DNA of 64,000 bases from Isoetes taiwanensis (GCA_021234155.1 JAJEKV010000022.1:2106728-2170727), one strand, 5' to 3'. Shown: positions 23,808 through 37,803, numbered from the stretch's first letter. The notes: a model not told the origin generated them from the sequence alone. Translations and numbers: made by a program.

Positions 23808-26800
23808 ATGAGTAATGTGGCATTATGATATGCTATGTATTTGCATGATGTGGTGTAATGATGATTGAAAAAAAGCATGATGGCTATAGACCATAATAGG
23901 TGGCCATATGCAATGACGGATGAATCTTAAACTTTAAACTTGATTGCAATGTTAAAGTTGCCAAGATGTTGACATATACCGCAAAGCATGGAGTAACGAG
24001 TATCTAAATTACAATGGAAGAATTCTATAACTACATTATTCATCACGCATAATGGTCATGTAAAATAGACCATGCGGATGATTGCAGAGACTTAGACTTG
24101 ATGGGATGACAAAGATATTAGTTTTAGAAAGCATGAAGGTCATACAAAGTTCCATTGGCATTATATTCTAAAGCTCAGTTGGAAATTACATGCTCTGCAT
24201 AGGTACATACTAAGTTCAATTACAAAGGGTAAATGAAAGTATGCCAGGCTTCCAAAAATAAATTGTATGACCATGAGGATTGGGGTTTAGACCATGGCCT
24301 TTTACAAAAACAAAATACGATACTCTGTATAGGATGGAAATGTACAATGCCAATCCGTGAAGGGCATGATCGGACTTTAGGTATGAATTTAAAACTAAGG
24401 GTTAGATGGGGCTCTGGCACGGCATGGCTGCGACGATAAAGGATCATAAGCCGCGGATATGCATTACTGGCTTTGGTAGAAGCGTTCTATGGATCCACGT
24501 GAAGAATGGCATAAATAGAGCGATACAAAGAATCGGGGAAGGAAAATGTAGATCTACAAAGAACAAGGCTTTGTAATTCGAAAGGTTGCCCCCAATTGAA
24601 CGCGGATCTTGAAATGCAAAGATTTTGGCAGTTTTGTTGAGAATTATATGATGAGTTTTTATGGCAATTCAGTGGATAATTGCAAGCAATAAGTCTGTTG
24701 ACAATTATGTGACGACTTCTTGGCAAATTCAGTGTGGATAATGGTTTCAAATCGATCTAATCTCTAGTGCTCAATGCGCAGGTCGAGAGGCTGGATCTAA
24801 TAATGATTATGGCCGAAAGCATGAAATGCGTAAAGTCGATATATATATATATGATTAACCAAGCTATTTGGTGGAGCTACTAGCAATTTACATTACATCT
24901 CAACAAAATTGAAGGCAATATTGTTGGCACAAAGCTCTCCTCGTGTCCGACTACTTTCATTTTTGAATGCTTCTAAGAAGTATATGTTTTAAATAATGAT
25001 AAAGCTTGAAATTCAGATCCAGTAATGGGCTTAGTGATTAATTCTTTAAAGTACACCTTTTGTATGCATAAGGGCTACATAAAAACATGATACTGCTTGA
25101 ATATGTTTGCCTATACGAAGAGCCTAATTTGTTTGAATAGGATTCGTATGAACTCAAGCATGTGATGGACTACCAAAGGGAGTACTAAGAAACCCTTGCC
25201 TTAATAGCATTTGTTAGGGATATTATGCATGTATGCATTGCAGGCTTATGATATGTTTGATCTTCCCATGTGGAATACATAGTATCCGGAATGCATGAAG
25301 GCAATGCTTTGATACTTTGTTTTGCTAAGTAAAGTTGGCTCCAGCTAAGTTATTAAGTTTGCTAAGTTAAGTTAAGGGATCGGCATGGGATTTCTCCATT
25401 GTGCTTTATAGGCGACACTATGCTTAGCTAAAGAAGGTGTATTTGAGGTCTCTTTTGGTCCGAGAGGGTCAATAAATGATGATATGGTTAATAATTGAAG
25501 GTTAGCACCTAGATCTGGCTCTGTCCACTTGGTGAGAAGATTACGGTGAATATATAACGACCTCTATTGGCATGCATGTGGAGAATTACTGGGATGCACT
25601 TAGATTAAGTATTTAGGGCAGGAGCTTAGACATTCTTTGGCGGATAAAATTTTCATGTCTATTGTGTTTCTCTCTGTCTATTATGTTTATCTTAACATGC
25701 AAGATGAAGGGGCATGTCTATTATGTTTATCTTAATGCAAGATGAAGGGCATGCAAGTTCATTATTTAGGCGAGCTACCTATTGTGTTTATCTTAACATG
25801 CAAGATGAAAGCGATGTCTATTATGTTTTCTTAATGCAAGATGAAGGGCATGCGGGTTCATTATTTAGAGCAGAGTTACTTATATGGTCTATGCTTTTTG
25901 ATAAATATGCATGTCTATTGTGCCCTGTTAACATGCAAGGTGAAGGGCGATAAGCCCAAGGAACTGTAGCACTCGTTAGTGACTTAGGCTCTTACCCTTC
26001 TAAGGCTAAACTCATCCTCTCGGGTTTCAATTTCCAGGTAACGGACTTCTTGCTCCTATGTATGTTTCTCCTATGTATGTTTCCCATATTCAAGTTGGAG
26101 AAGCTACAAGACGCCGATGACAATGAAGTCATATTTTTGACAAGGTCGCGGAAATGCTTAAAGACAAGGGAATTTCTAAACATTCATTTTCAATCTTATA
26201 TTGTTTTTAGTCAATTCAATTTTTCCGAGGATAAATATGATGTATTGAACAAGAAATTTAATTGGATTGACAAGAGGAAATTGTTAGTCAGTGAAAGAGA
26301 ATCTGGTAATTTCTTTTTGATAAATGTTAACCATTTTAAGGCTTAAGTCAAATTTACACCTTTTTGGCTTTAAAGGCGATATTGGCCTGAAGTGGTCTTT
26401 GCAAAGTCCATGGATGGTAAAAGTCCTGTTGGAACAGATTTAAAAGGTTTTTTTCACTAACTTCGGTTCCTCAGTTATACTTAGGGCCTTAAAATGGTTG
26501 AAATCCGTGTATATAATCTCTTACTAATACGGTTTGGATCTTTATAGGAATTGGCATGTACCGCAATGTGATTATTATTCTTCGACCAATTTTGAAGATT
26601 ACTTCGCTAAGGCCGCCCGAGGAGGATGAGCATGAAATGAGAATTATAATTTTTTTCGCCGATTTCCGCTCTTGACTTCTGGCCGGAACATAAGGAAAGC
26701 ATTCAAAAATAAAGGTAACATGACATTTGTTTTTGAAATTATACCAATTGCATTTTTACTGAGTTGGATTATATAATGAGCTCGCTCTTTATACTAGTCT

Positions 26801-27002
26801 TTGGCATTGGCCCAAAGTAGGATCAATCTGTTTGCCATTTGGCTCTCTTAAAAGAGAAATAAATACTTGCAACAAGTGATAAGAGTTAATTAGGCAATAT
26901 AGGTAGGGGTGGGGCTTTGGCAACAAGGTCCTACTCCTTGTTGCTAACTCTATGTGACTTTCGCCCACAGACCCTACTGGGGAGGGAGGCGTGCTTTTTA
27001 TT
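23808..27002. repeat. Tandem array unit 3
   Basis: A 3,195-bp unit closely matching unit 4. It includes exon-like islands, for example DADDNEVIFLTRS near 26,112-26,150 and DKYDVLNKKFNWIDKRKLL near 26,230-26,285, that recur in the other units. The islands are not linked by one open frame, and I do not recognise the protein. Confidence 0.93.
25671..25940 (+). repeat. Internal minisatellite of the array unit (example from unit 3)
   Basis: A sub-repeat of about 40-50 bp (CATGTCTATTATGTTTATCTT then AA(CA)TGCAAGATGAAGGG) occurs four to five times per unit. Equivalent blocks lie at 18,620-18,800, 22,125-22,310, 28,856-29,140 and 32,098-32,390. The open frames seen here reflect the repeat and not a gene. 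Confidence 0.85.
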
Positions 27003-30000
27003 ATGAGTAATGTGGCATTATGATATGCTATGTATTTGCATGATGGGTGTAATGATGATCAAGCAAAAAGCATGATGGCTATAGACCATAATAGGTGGCC
27101 ATATGCAATGAGGATGAATGCTAAACTTTAAACTTGATTGCAATGTTAAAGTTGCCAAGATGTTGACATATACCGCAAAGCATGAGTAATTATCTAAATT
27201 ACAATGGAAGAATTCTATAACTCACTTATTCATACGCACAATGGTCATGTAAAATAGACCATGCAGATGATTAGAGACTTAGACTTGATGGCGTTGACAA
27301 AGTCGCCAAGATATTGGTTTACTAGAGAAAGCATGAAGGTACATACTAAGTTCCAAGGAAAGCATTATATTCTAGAAGCTCATTGGAAATTACATGCTCT
27401 GCATATCTATGGTCGCGATATCTATGGTCTACACAATTACAAGGGTAAATGAAAGGTAATGGGCTTCCAAGAAATAAATTGTATGGACCATGAGGATTGG
27501 GGTTTCGACCATGGCCTTTTGCAAAACAAAGTACGTATCTGTATAGGATGGAAATGTACAAGTCGCCAATCCAGAAGGGCATGATCCAGACTTTAGGTAT
27601 GAATTTAAAACCTAAGGGTTAGAGCGCATGAAGTAGCATCGGCATGGCTCGAACGACGATAAAGGATCATAAGCCAGCAGATATGCATTCTACCGGGCTT
27701 TGGTAGAAGCGTTCTATGGATCCACGGAAGAATGGCATAAATAGAGCGATACAAAAGAGAATCGGGGAAGGAAAATGTAGATCTACAAAGAACAAGGCTT
27801 TGTAATTCAGAAGTTGCCCCCGAATTGAAGCGTGATCTTGGAAATGCAAAGATTTTGGGAGCTTTGTTGAGAATTATATGATGAGTTTTATGGCAAATTG
27901 ATTGGATAATTGCAAGCAATAAGCTCATTGACAATTATGCGGACGACTTCTTGGCAAAATTGGATAATGGATTGCAAGAATCTGATCTAATCTCTAGTGC
28001 TCAATGCGAGGTCGAGAGTCGATCTAATAATGATTATGGGCCGGGCATGAAATGCAGAAAGTGAGATATATATGATTAACAATTTATTGGTGGAGCTACT
28101 AGCAATTTACATTACATCTCAACAAAAAATTGAAGGCAATATTGCCGGCACAAAGGCGCCTCTCAGGTCTGAATTTACTTTCATTTTTGAATGCTTCTAA
28201 GAAGTATATGTTTTAAATAATGATAAAGCTTGAAATTGGTCGGTTTGGCTGGCTTAGTGATTAATTCTTTAAAGTACACCTTTTTTGTATGCATAAGGGG
28301 CTGCATAAAAACATGATAACTTGAATATGTTTGCCTATAATGAAGAGCCTAATTTGTTTGAATAGGATTCTCGTATGAACTCAAGCATGTGATGGACTTA
28401 CATAAAGGGAGTACTAAGAAACCTAAAACCTTAATAGCATTTGTTAGGAATATTATGCATGTATGTGGTGGCTTATGATATCATTTGATCTTCCCATGTG
28501 GAATACATAGTATCCGAACGGTCGTGAAGGGCAATGTTTTGATACTTTGCTTTGCTAAGTAAAGTTGGCTCCAGCTAAGTTAAGTTTGCTAAGTTAAGTT
28601 AAGGGATCGATTTTCTCCATTGGCTTTATCCTATGCTTAGCTAAAGAAGGTGTATTTGAGGTCTGGCGGGTGCGAGAGCAGGTCAATAAATGATGATATG
28701 GTTAATAATTGAAGGTTAGCACCTAGATCCGCTCATCCACTTGGTGAGAAGATTACAATTGAATATAACGACCTCTATTGGCATGCATGTGGAGAATTAC
28801 GGATGCACTTAGATTAAGTATTTAGGCGTGAGCTTAGACATTCTTTTGGATAAAATTTTCATGTCTATTGTGTTTCTCTCGTCTATTATGTTTATCTTAA
28901 CATGCAAGATGAAGGGCATGTCTATTATGTTTATCTTAATGCAAGATGAAGGGCATGCAGGTTCATTATTTAGGCAGAGCTACCTATTTGTGTTTATCTT
29001 AACATGCAAGATGAAGCGCATGTCTATTATGTTTATCTTAATGCAAGATGAAGGGCACCTTGTGTTCATTATTTAGAGCAGAGTTACTTATATGGTCTAT
29101 GCTTGATAAATATGCATGTCTATTGTGCCTGTGTTAACATGCAAGGTGAAGGGTGATAAGCCCAAGGAATCTGTAGGGGTTAGTGACTTAGGCTCTTACC
29201 CTTCTAAGGCTAACTGCCCTCCGGTTTCACCGCAGTAACGGGATTTCTTGCTCCTATGTATGTTTCTCCTATGTATGTTTCCCCATATTCAAGTTGGAGA
29301 AGCTACAAGACGCCGATGACAATGAAGTCATATTTTTGACAAGGTCTGCTTGAAATGCTAAAAGACAAGGGAATTTCTAAACATTCATTTTCAATCTTAT
29401 ATTGTTTTAGTCAATTTGAATTCTCCGAGGATAAATATGATGTATTGAACAAGAAATTTAATTGGATTGACAAGGAAATTGTTATTAAGAAAGAGAATCT
29501 AGTAATTTCTTTTGATAAATATTAACCATTTTAAGGCTTAAGTCAAATTTACACCTATTTTGGCTTAAGGCTGCATATTGGCCTGAAGTGGTCTTTGCAA
29601 AAGTCCATGGATGGTAAAAAGTCTGTTTGAACAGATTTAAAAGGTTTTTTTCACTAACTTCGGTTCCCTAGTTATACTAGGGGCCTTAAAATGGTTGAAA
29701 TTGTGTGTATATAATCTCTTACTAATACAGTTTGGATCTTTATAGGAATTGGCATAGGCTGGCAATGACGATTATTATTCTTTCGACCAATTTGAAGATT
29801 ACTCGCTAAGGCCGCCAAAGGAGGATGAGCATAAATTTTGGAAATGAGAATTATAATTCTTTCTACTGCTGATTTCGCTCTTGACTTACAAAGACATACA
29901 AGGAAAAGCATTCAAAAATAAAGGTAACATGACATTTGTTTTGAAATTATGCCAATTGCATTTTACACAGTAGTTGGATTATATAATGAGCTCGCTCTTT

Positions 30001-30212
30001 TATACTAGTCTTTTGGCATTGGCCCAAAGTAGGATCAAACTGCTTTGCCATTTGGCTCTTAAAAGAGAAATAAATACTTGCAACAAGTGATAAGAGTTAA
30101 TTAGGCAATATAGGTAGGTAGGGCTTTGGCAACAAGGTCCTACTCTCCTTGTTGCTAACTCTATGTATGACTTTCGCCCACCCGACCTAAAAGAGGGGGG
30201 GCTTTTTTTTAT
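27003..30212. repeat. Tandem array unit 4
   Basis: A 3,210-bp unit. Exon-like islands include SPRYWFTRESMKVHTKFQGK at about 27,306-27,365 and DDYYSFDQFEDYSLRPPKED at about 29,768-29,830, the latter preceded by an AG splice-like site. Long minus-strand frames (27,605-27,934) recur in each unit but have no known domain. Confidence 0.93.
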
Positions 30213-32896
30213 TATGAGTAATATGGCATTATGATATGCTATGTATTTGCATGATGTGGTGTAATGATGACTGAAGCAAAAGCATGATGGCTATAGACCA
30301 TAATAGGTGGCCATATGCAATGACGGATGAATGCTAAACTTTAAACTTGATTGCAATGTTAAAGTTGCCAAGATGTTGACATATACCGCAAAGCATGGAG
30401 TAACGTATCTAAATTACAATGGAAGAATTCTATAACTACGATTCATACGCATAATGGTCATGTAAAATAGACCATGCACGATGATTCGCAGAGACTTAGA
30501 CTTGATGGTAAAAGGACAAAGTCGCCAAAAGGATATTGGTTTACTAGAGAAAGCATGAAGGTACATACTAAGTTCCAAGGAAAGCATTATATTCTAGAAG
30601 CTCAGGTTGGAAATTACATGCTCGCGATATCTATGGTCGCATATCTATGGTCCACAATTACAAGGGTAAATGAAAGGTAACGGGCTTCCAAGAAATAAAT
30701 TGTATGACCATGAGGATTAGGTTTCACCATGGCCTTTTGCAAAACAAAGTAATGATATCAGTATAGGGATGGAAATGTACAAGTCGCCAATCCGTATGGG
30801 CATGATCCGACTTTTAGGTATGAATTTAAAACCTAAGGGTTAGAATAAAGAGCATCGGCATGGCTCGACGATAAAGGATCATAAGCCGCAGCAGATATGC
30901 ATTACCGGCTTTGGTAGAAGCGTTCTATGGATCACGTGAAGAATGGCATAAATAGAGCGATACAAAAGAGAATCGAGGGAAGGAAAATGTAGATCTACAA
31001 AGAACAAGGCTTTGTAATTGAAGTTGCCCCCGAATTGAACGTGATCTTGAAATGCAAAGATTTTGGCGGGTGCTTTGTTGAGAATTATATGATGAGTTTT
31101 ATGGCAAATTCGGTGGATAATTGCAAGCAATAAGCTCTTTGGACAATTATGTGACGACTTCTTGGCAAATTCAGTGGATAATGGATTGCAAGCAACCGAT
31201 CTAATCTCTAGTGCTCAATGCGAGGTCGAGGAGTTGGATCTAATAATGATTATGGCCGAAAGCATGAAATGCAGAGAAGCCGAGATATATATATGATTAA
31301 CCAAGCTATTGGTGGAGCTACTAGCAATTTACATTACATCTCAACAAAATTGAAGGCAATATTGCTGGCACAAAGGCCTCTCGTGTCCGACTACTTTCAT
31401 TTTTGAATGCTTCTAAGAAGTATATGTTTTAAATAATGATAAAGCTTGAAATTCAGATGAGTTTTGGTCGGGCTTAGTGATTAATTCTTTAAAGTACACC
31501 TTTTGTATGCATAAGGGGCTGCATAAAACATGATAATACTTGAATATGTTTTGCCTATAATGAAGAGCCTAATTTGTTTGAATAGGATTCTCAGATGAAC
31601 TCAAGCATGTGATGGACTTACTAAAGGGAGTACTAAGAAACCGCAACTTTTAATAGCATTTGTTAGGGATATTATGCATGTATCCGTGGTGGCTTATGAT
31701 ATCATTTGATCTTCCCATGTGGAATACATAGTATCCGAATCGTCAGAAGGCAATGCTTTGATACTTTGCTTTTGCTAAGTTAAGTTGGCTCTGACTAAGT
31801 TAAGTTTGCTAAGTTAAGTTAAGGGATCGCATGGGATTTCTCCATTGTGCTTTATAGCTGACACTATGCTTAGCTAAAGAAGGTGTATTTGAGGTCTCTG
31901 CTGGGTCTGAGAGCAGGGTCAATAAATGATGATATGGTTAATAATTGAAGGTTAGCACCTAGATCTGGCTCTGTCCACTTGGTGAGAAGATTACGTTGAA
32001 TATAACGAACCTCTATTGGCATGCATGTGGAGAATTACTTTGATGCACTTAGATTAAGTATTTAGGGCAGGAGCTTAGACATTCTTTTTGGATAAAATTT
32101 TCATGTCTATTGTGTTTCTCTTCTATTATTATGTTTATCTTAACATGCAAGATGAAGGGCATGTCTATTATGTTTATCTTAATGCAAGATGAAGAGCATG
32201 CAAAGGTTCATTATTTAGGCAGAGCTACCTATTCTGTTTATCTTAACATGCAAGATGAAGCGCATGTCTATTATGTTTATCTTAATGCAAGATGAAGGGC
32301 ATGCAGGTTCATTATTTAGAGCAGAGTTACTTATATGGTCTATGCTTGATAAATATGCATGTCTATTGTGCCTGTGTTAACATGCAAGGTGAAGGGCGAT
32401 AAGCCCAAGGAACTGTGAGCTTACCCCGTTAGTGACTTAGGCTCTTACCCTTCTAAGGCTAATCGTCCTCCCGGTTTCAAGCAGTAACGGGATTTCTTGC
32501 TCCTATGTATGTTTCTCCTATGTATGTTTCCCATATTCAAGTTGGAGAAGCTACAAGACGCGATGACAATGAAGTCATATTTTTGACAAGGTCACCGAGA
32601 AATGCTAAAAAGACAAGGGAATTTCTAAACATTCATTTTCAATCTTATATTGTTTTTAGTCAATTTCAATTTTTCTCTGAGGATAAATATGATGTATTGA
32701 ACAAGAAATTTAATTGGATTGACAAGAGGAAATTGTTATTCAGAAGAGAATCCGTAATTTCTTTTGATAAATGTTAACCATTTTAAGGCTTAAGTCAAAT
32801 TTACACTGTTTTGGCTTAAGGGTGCATATTGGCCCTGAAGTGGTCTTTTGCAAAAGTCCATGGATGGTAAAAAGTCGTTTGAACAGATTTAAAAGG
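30213..32896. repeat. Tandem array unit 5, truncated
   Basis: It follows unit 4 from the same junction. It ends after AACAGATTTAAAAGG, where the other units continue with TTTTTTTCACTAACTTCGG; a poly(T) run and foreign sequence take over. Confidence 0.92.
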
Positions 32897-33240
32897 TTTT
32901 TTTTTTTTTTTTTTTTTTGAGAACCGCGGTCATCAATATATTAAAAGAATGGTAATGTTACAAAGCAAGTGAGGAGGAAAGAGAACCGCCCCAAAGAGAC
33001 ACCGATACTCGACACTCCACAACAAACTCACGTAAAAACCGCAACTCTACTACTATACAAACCGACCATCACCATCTACAACACCCAAGAAGTCCCACCA
33101 AATGGCAAACTTCCGCTCTACTAATCCAGGAACACCGTAAAGCTTTGAAATAGCTTGTACCGAAGTCGAGGAATTAGAGAGGCCGCAGTCGGCCAATCCC
33201 TTTGAAAGATCCCACAAACCGCCGCTTCCAAATCAGCTAC
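32897..33240 (-). mobile_element. Truncated LINE-like 3' end with poly(A)
   Basis: Twenty-two T residues are followed by GAGAACCGCGGTCATCAATATATTAAAAG. On the minus strand this is a 3' untranslated end reading ...TTTAATATATTGATGACC then poly(A), as in plant non-LTR elements. No coding part is present, and the upstream limit near 33,240 is approximate. Confidence 0.65.
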
Positions 33241-34695
33241 ACCAGCCAAGCCACGCACAGAGTTCGTGTTATTTTTAAGTTATTTAGGTCGTAACATTTG
33301 AACGACAATATTCTAGTCATATGGTTTTGGTCAAACGTCATATATAAATCACACGACAGCTTGAGGAAGAGAAACAAGAAAAATGAAAAATGACCACTCT
33401 GTAAACCAGTGAGTGACTTGGCTAACAACACCTCATTGGCCACGAATAAATTACTCCAACAAGAGTTAATGCTCGAATTCAAGGTGAATGACTAGATTGT
33501 TTTTGTCTCGTGACCTCTATGGCAGGTCTTCTAGCTCATAGAGGATGTTTCAACTAGAAGATTTTTTACAAGAATGATGCCACTTGGCATTTATTTATGG
33601 ATGATTGTACTTACTGCTTGCAGATTGTGCAACAATATGGAGCTAGGGAGATATTTTAACTAGATAGTCTTTTAGATTCTTCCTACGCTCCAGTAGATGT
33701 ACTCATGTTTAATATATATGCTCGATGTAGGAAATGTCTCACAAGATTATAAAAACTAGAGGACTTTTAAAGGTTGGTGAAACGAGCACAAACTTGTGGT
33801 ATCTTGTTATATCAACCAATGTCTCACAAGATTATAAAACTATAGGTTTTGCTATATCAACAAATTTAATAAAGAATTGCAAGAATCAATGGGTTTGAGA
33901 TCATATGAGTATCATAGGATCCCAATTTGATAAAGAATTGCAAATGCCAATGGGTTTGAGATCATATGAGCATCACGAGAGCCTATGACCATAGGAGTCC
34001 ATAAATCATGCTAGGATAACGTGCTTTAGAATAGTAAAGCCCATATCTATGTTGGCAAGCCAATGCTCAATACTTTGCACAAAGATCAATACTTTGTTTA
34101 GGATACTTTCCATAAAGATCTTATGAAAATTTTATGGCAGTATAACATAAGCAAGGGTGTTGATTCCCCAAATGTCAGTGTGGACTTGGTAGCATATGCT
34201 TTAGATCTTAGAGCTATTTTAGATCAAGCCTTGCTCATTGCACACAATCTCGCTTTTGTTGTTACATGTCTTTGAATGGAATCATAAATGCATGTGTGTC
34301 CCATACCTCTTATGTGACACATAGGATCAAACTGCCACGACTCTAAATATGGTACTCTCACACATCACCAAGCAAATATTTATTAGGGACCCCTTTTTTT
34401 TTCCCTCTCGTTACAATAATGTTACTTTTGCAAAGTTAGCATGAAATATGAACAATCATAGACATATATTCATGAGTTAAACATCTATAGTCCATTTTCA
34501 GGAGAGATGAAGGAATCTGTATCATGAGTAAAATATCTATAATCCATTTTGAGGAGAGATGACGAAATCTTTAACATTACGTGTGCTTTGCACCGTTGCG
34601 AATAAACATAAATCTATTACTAAGTAGGAATTGCATTAACAGGTTGGACGTTAATAGTGGTATGGAAACATTCAAATATACTTAGACATTTGCGC

Positions 34696-34726
<31 letters not shown>

Positions 34727-36217
34727 AATGGTGTTACCTTGATCTTGCATGAATGCTCCAGCAGCCATGCCCCGCCGCAACTGAATCTAATAGGTTGAGC
34801 AGACCTCTGCTGGGGTGGGGTTTCTTAAGAAACAGCTGCATCTAGCAACCCAGGTTGCTGCCGTCTGCACCAAGGGAAAGGAGAGCGCAGAAGAGACACT
34901 ACAAAATTAAAGCCCTGTCGAGTCATAGACGAGTCCAACAGCGAGCACCATTGTCTTCGGCGAAGATGATTTGAATTATGATAGTGGAGGTAAGAGAGAA
35001 ACCAAGAAGACAAAAAAAAAAAGTCCCGCATGCGGAAGAGGGAACGCCGCATGCGGCGTTACATGCGGCATTCGGCACAGAACCCAACCCCATCGCTTTT
35101 GAAAAAAGAAGATATTAATGCTTATCTTCTCTTAGATCAATGGTATTTTCCACGGCTGTCAGATCTTCAAGCTTATCACTGCATTTCATCTTGACACCCA
35201 TGTTGTTAGAAGGGTGAGGCCATGCATGGGGAAGGGCCTGTTGCTGAAGCAAGGATTTGTAGATAGGCATGCAAAATTCATTCCCTATAGAGCAAGGCAT
35301 CCCTTGCTCATCTGCAAGGACAATACATCAAATAGCTTTTCATGTTTGAACAAATGAATGAACTATGCTAGATAGTTAAAGTCTTACCTTCTTCAATCTT
35401 AAACGCTGCAACTCGACATAGCCATCTCCAATAAAGATCAATGAGTTTTAGAGGTATGCTTTCCACAGATTATATATACACTACACTACTCTAATGAATA
35501 GCAAATGCAAGGGGTACGAATATTTTTTTTCATGAATATTTTGTGAATGCCCCAAGCCAATAAGAGAAGTTTCAGGTGATTCCTTCCATTTACCAGAGTA
35601 GTGCAGTACCTTGTTCTAGAGGTGCATTCCATCATGGTCAACTTCAGAGAACAATAATAATGCTGGACATGGGTCTAAATACATTAATTAAGGCCGAAAT
35701 TAACCATGCAAATGACATCTAACATTTGATGCATGTGCAACCTGCAAGTAAAGAAGCATGAGGCGGAAGCAGCATGCATTCCACAAACCATATATTCAGT
35801 GCACTACTATAATGAATAGCAAATGCGAGAATAACGAAAACCTTTTTAATGACATGTTTTCACCAGATCAAAGTTCCATTTAGTGCACACCACTTTTAAA
35901 GATGTATGGAGAGCTCATGAACCTTGCCGTAAAGAGTTTAAGAACTTGCTTCAGAATGTCATGTCAATTTAAAGCTGCAAATGATGTATAAGTACAACTT
36001 GTCCATGAAACACTCAAACGTTTTGTGCATCTTTGCATCTGCAAAATTAAAAAGCTGTGTTAAGAAAACATGTGTTGAACTAACTATTTGTTTTCTGGTT
36101 TTTGTGTAGACCAAATTATTATTGAAGCCAGCAAGGCCTACTTCTTACTCAAATCATCTGTGACATACGGTTAAAGTGCAAGGGATGAGCTTATCTACTA
36201 TGAAAAAAGGCCAGGCC
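33241..36217. other. Gene-poor stretch with small tandem repeats
   Basis: Imperfect tandem pairs lie at 33,864-33,990 (GGGTTTGAGATCATATGAG repeated) and 34,470-34,580. A run of 28 A lies at 34,696-34,723. A GC-rich segment at 34,990-35,110 with CGCCGCATGCGGCG (35,045-35,058) is shared with 37,650-37,740 and 53,440-53,520. No coding sequence is recognised. Confidence 0.5.
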
Positions 36218-37803
36218 CTTCTGTAATAGGAGATAGCAAGTTTGAATTTACTTATGCAACCATCTATTGTTCAATTTCTGCCCTAATGTACAAACAACCC
36301 CATTCAGATCTGTTACTAAGCACACAACCTGGATATTGCTTTGCAACAAACCTATTCAAGAAAGGACCTTTTACCAACATGCTAAAAAACATTGTCAATA
36401 TATTAAACACTGAAGGCTAAAATTAATTCATGGAGGTTAGGCTTGACTTAATCCATGGAAGCAACTGCAACATTTATTAATATTTCTGTCGAATTGTTGA
36501 AAACCCTAAAAATGAAAATTTTCACGGAAAGGGAGAATATACTAAATATAAAAATGCATAAAACAACTCTATTTGAGAAGGCTAGGCATTTGTTGCAGGC
36601 AATAGAAGATATGAACCAAGTCAATGTGCTGTTCTATTCTCTAAAACCTCAAAATATGAAAAATCAGGTCTTGTGCAATGCCTGTTAGTGCATGAATTTC
36701 TATTAATGCATGTGAAACAAATGAAAACAGCCAACCTCACCTATGTTAAGTATGTATGATTGAGATTCTAGTAAAGCAGTCTATCACTGGAGAGAAGGTG
36801 CGCCCTGGGATGATCATTTTTACTGCAAGAAAACCCTTGGATAGTGAGAAAAATGTGCTCTGTGGATACTACAGAATTAGATAATTTGACAGCATGAATA
36901 AACTGATACTCAATACCCACAATAATATAATACAATCTGGTGCTTGATAAAACTACCAGTCAAATTATTTCTGCATCACGTGTTGTAAAGGTAGAACATA
37001 TTTTTAACCTGCAGAAACAATGCCTTCTACATAATAACACCACAAAGAAGCTCACATTATCAACGTCCTTGGCTTGAAGCTTTATGTGTAGTACCTAAAT
37101 AATAACCAAAGCCCTTAGTGAAGAAGTATAGTTATGCATTCCATATTGTAAAGGTAAGCCATATTCTGGACCTGCAAAAACAATGGCTTTTACATAGTAA
37201 CACCACAAAGGAGCCCACATTATCAATGCCCTTAGCTTGAAGCTTTATGCATGAATAATGGGCCAAAGCCCTTACTGAAGAAGTATTTAGCTCCCTAATG
37301 AAGTAAGTGAAGTAACGTCCTGCAAGTTTAGGGTCAGATCCAGCAAATGGAAAAAAATGAAGAGAAAAAATAAAATCGAACGACTCAACTCTACAGGCTC
37401 CAATCCTTCCGAATCCAAGCAAAAATTATAGATGCTATAGTCTACACAAATTGCTTTTCCAGCAAGTTTGTACCCACTCACAGCAAGTCGGTTGTGCAAG
37501 GCTCACCCGAATTAAAATGCAGGATCTGGCACAGCAGCGACCAAAGGAACTGTGGTGCATAGACAAAGAGCAATTGAAGCGCAAAAATCGTCAAAATGTA
37601 GAGTGCAGAGATGGCGACCAGAGGCTGAAGAAGAAATTTCAAAATACGTATAGCGTCCCGCATGGGGAGAGGAAACCCCGCATGCGGCGTTCTGGGCATG
37701 GAAACCAACACAATCCCAAAATAAAAAAGAAGATATAAAATCTGTGCGCAATGGAAATGCTAGCACAATGGCCAAGTGTTGCCTTTGTGGCTGACTTCCT
37801 TCA
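36218..37803 (+). repeat. 1.6-kb repeat, uninterrupted copy
   Basis: It starts at CTGTAATAGGAGATAGCAAG and ends in CCCTTTTTTT. The same sequence occurs as 40,613-40,910 plus 52,338-53,597, split there by two transposons. Within it, a segment of about 170 bp is tandemly doubled (36,965-37,130 and 37,135-37,300). No protein is recognised; the open frames on both strands are conserved only because the copies are recent. Confidence 0.92.

Noticed and set aside
28828-29076. Hydrophobic open frame in the array resembling a membrane protein
   Set aside because: It is the translation of the CATGTCTATTATGTTTATC minisatellite.
37451-37738. Basic plus-strand frame conserved in both copies of the 1.6-kb repeat (also 53,222-53,578)
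   Set aside because: The copies are recent, so conservation is uninformative; there is no domain, and frame lengths differ between copies.
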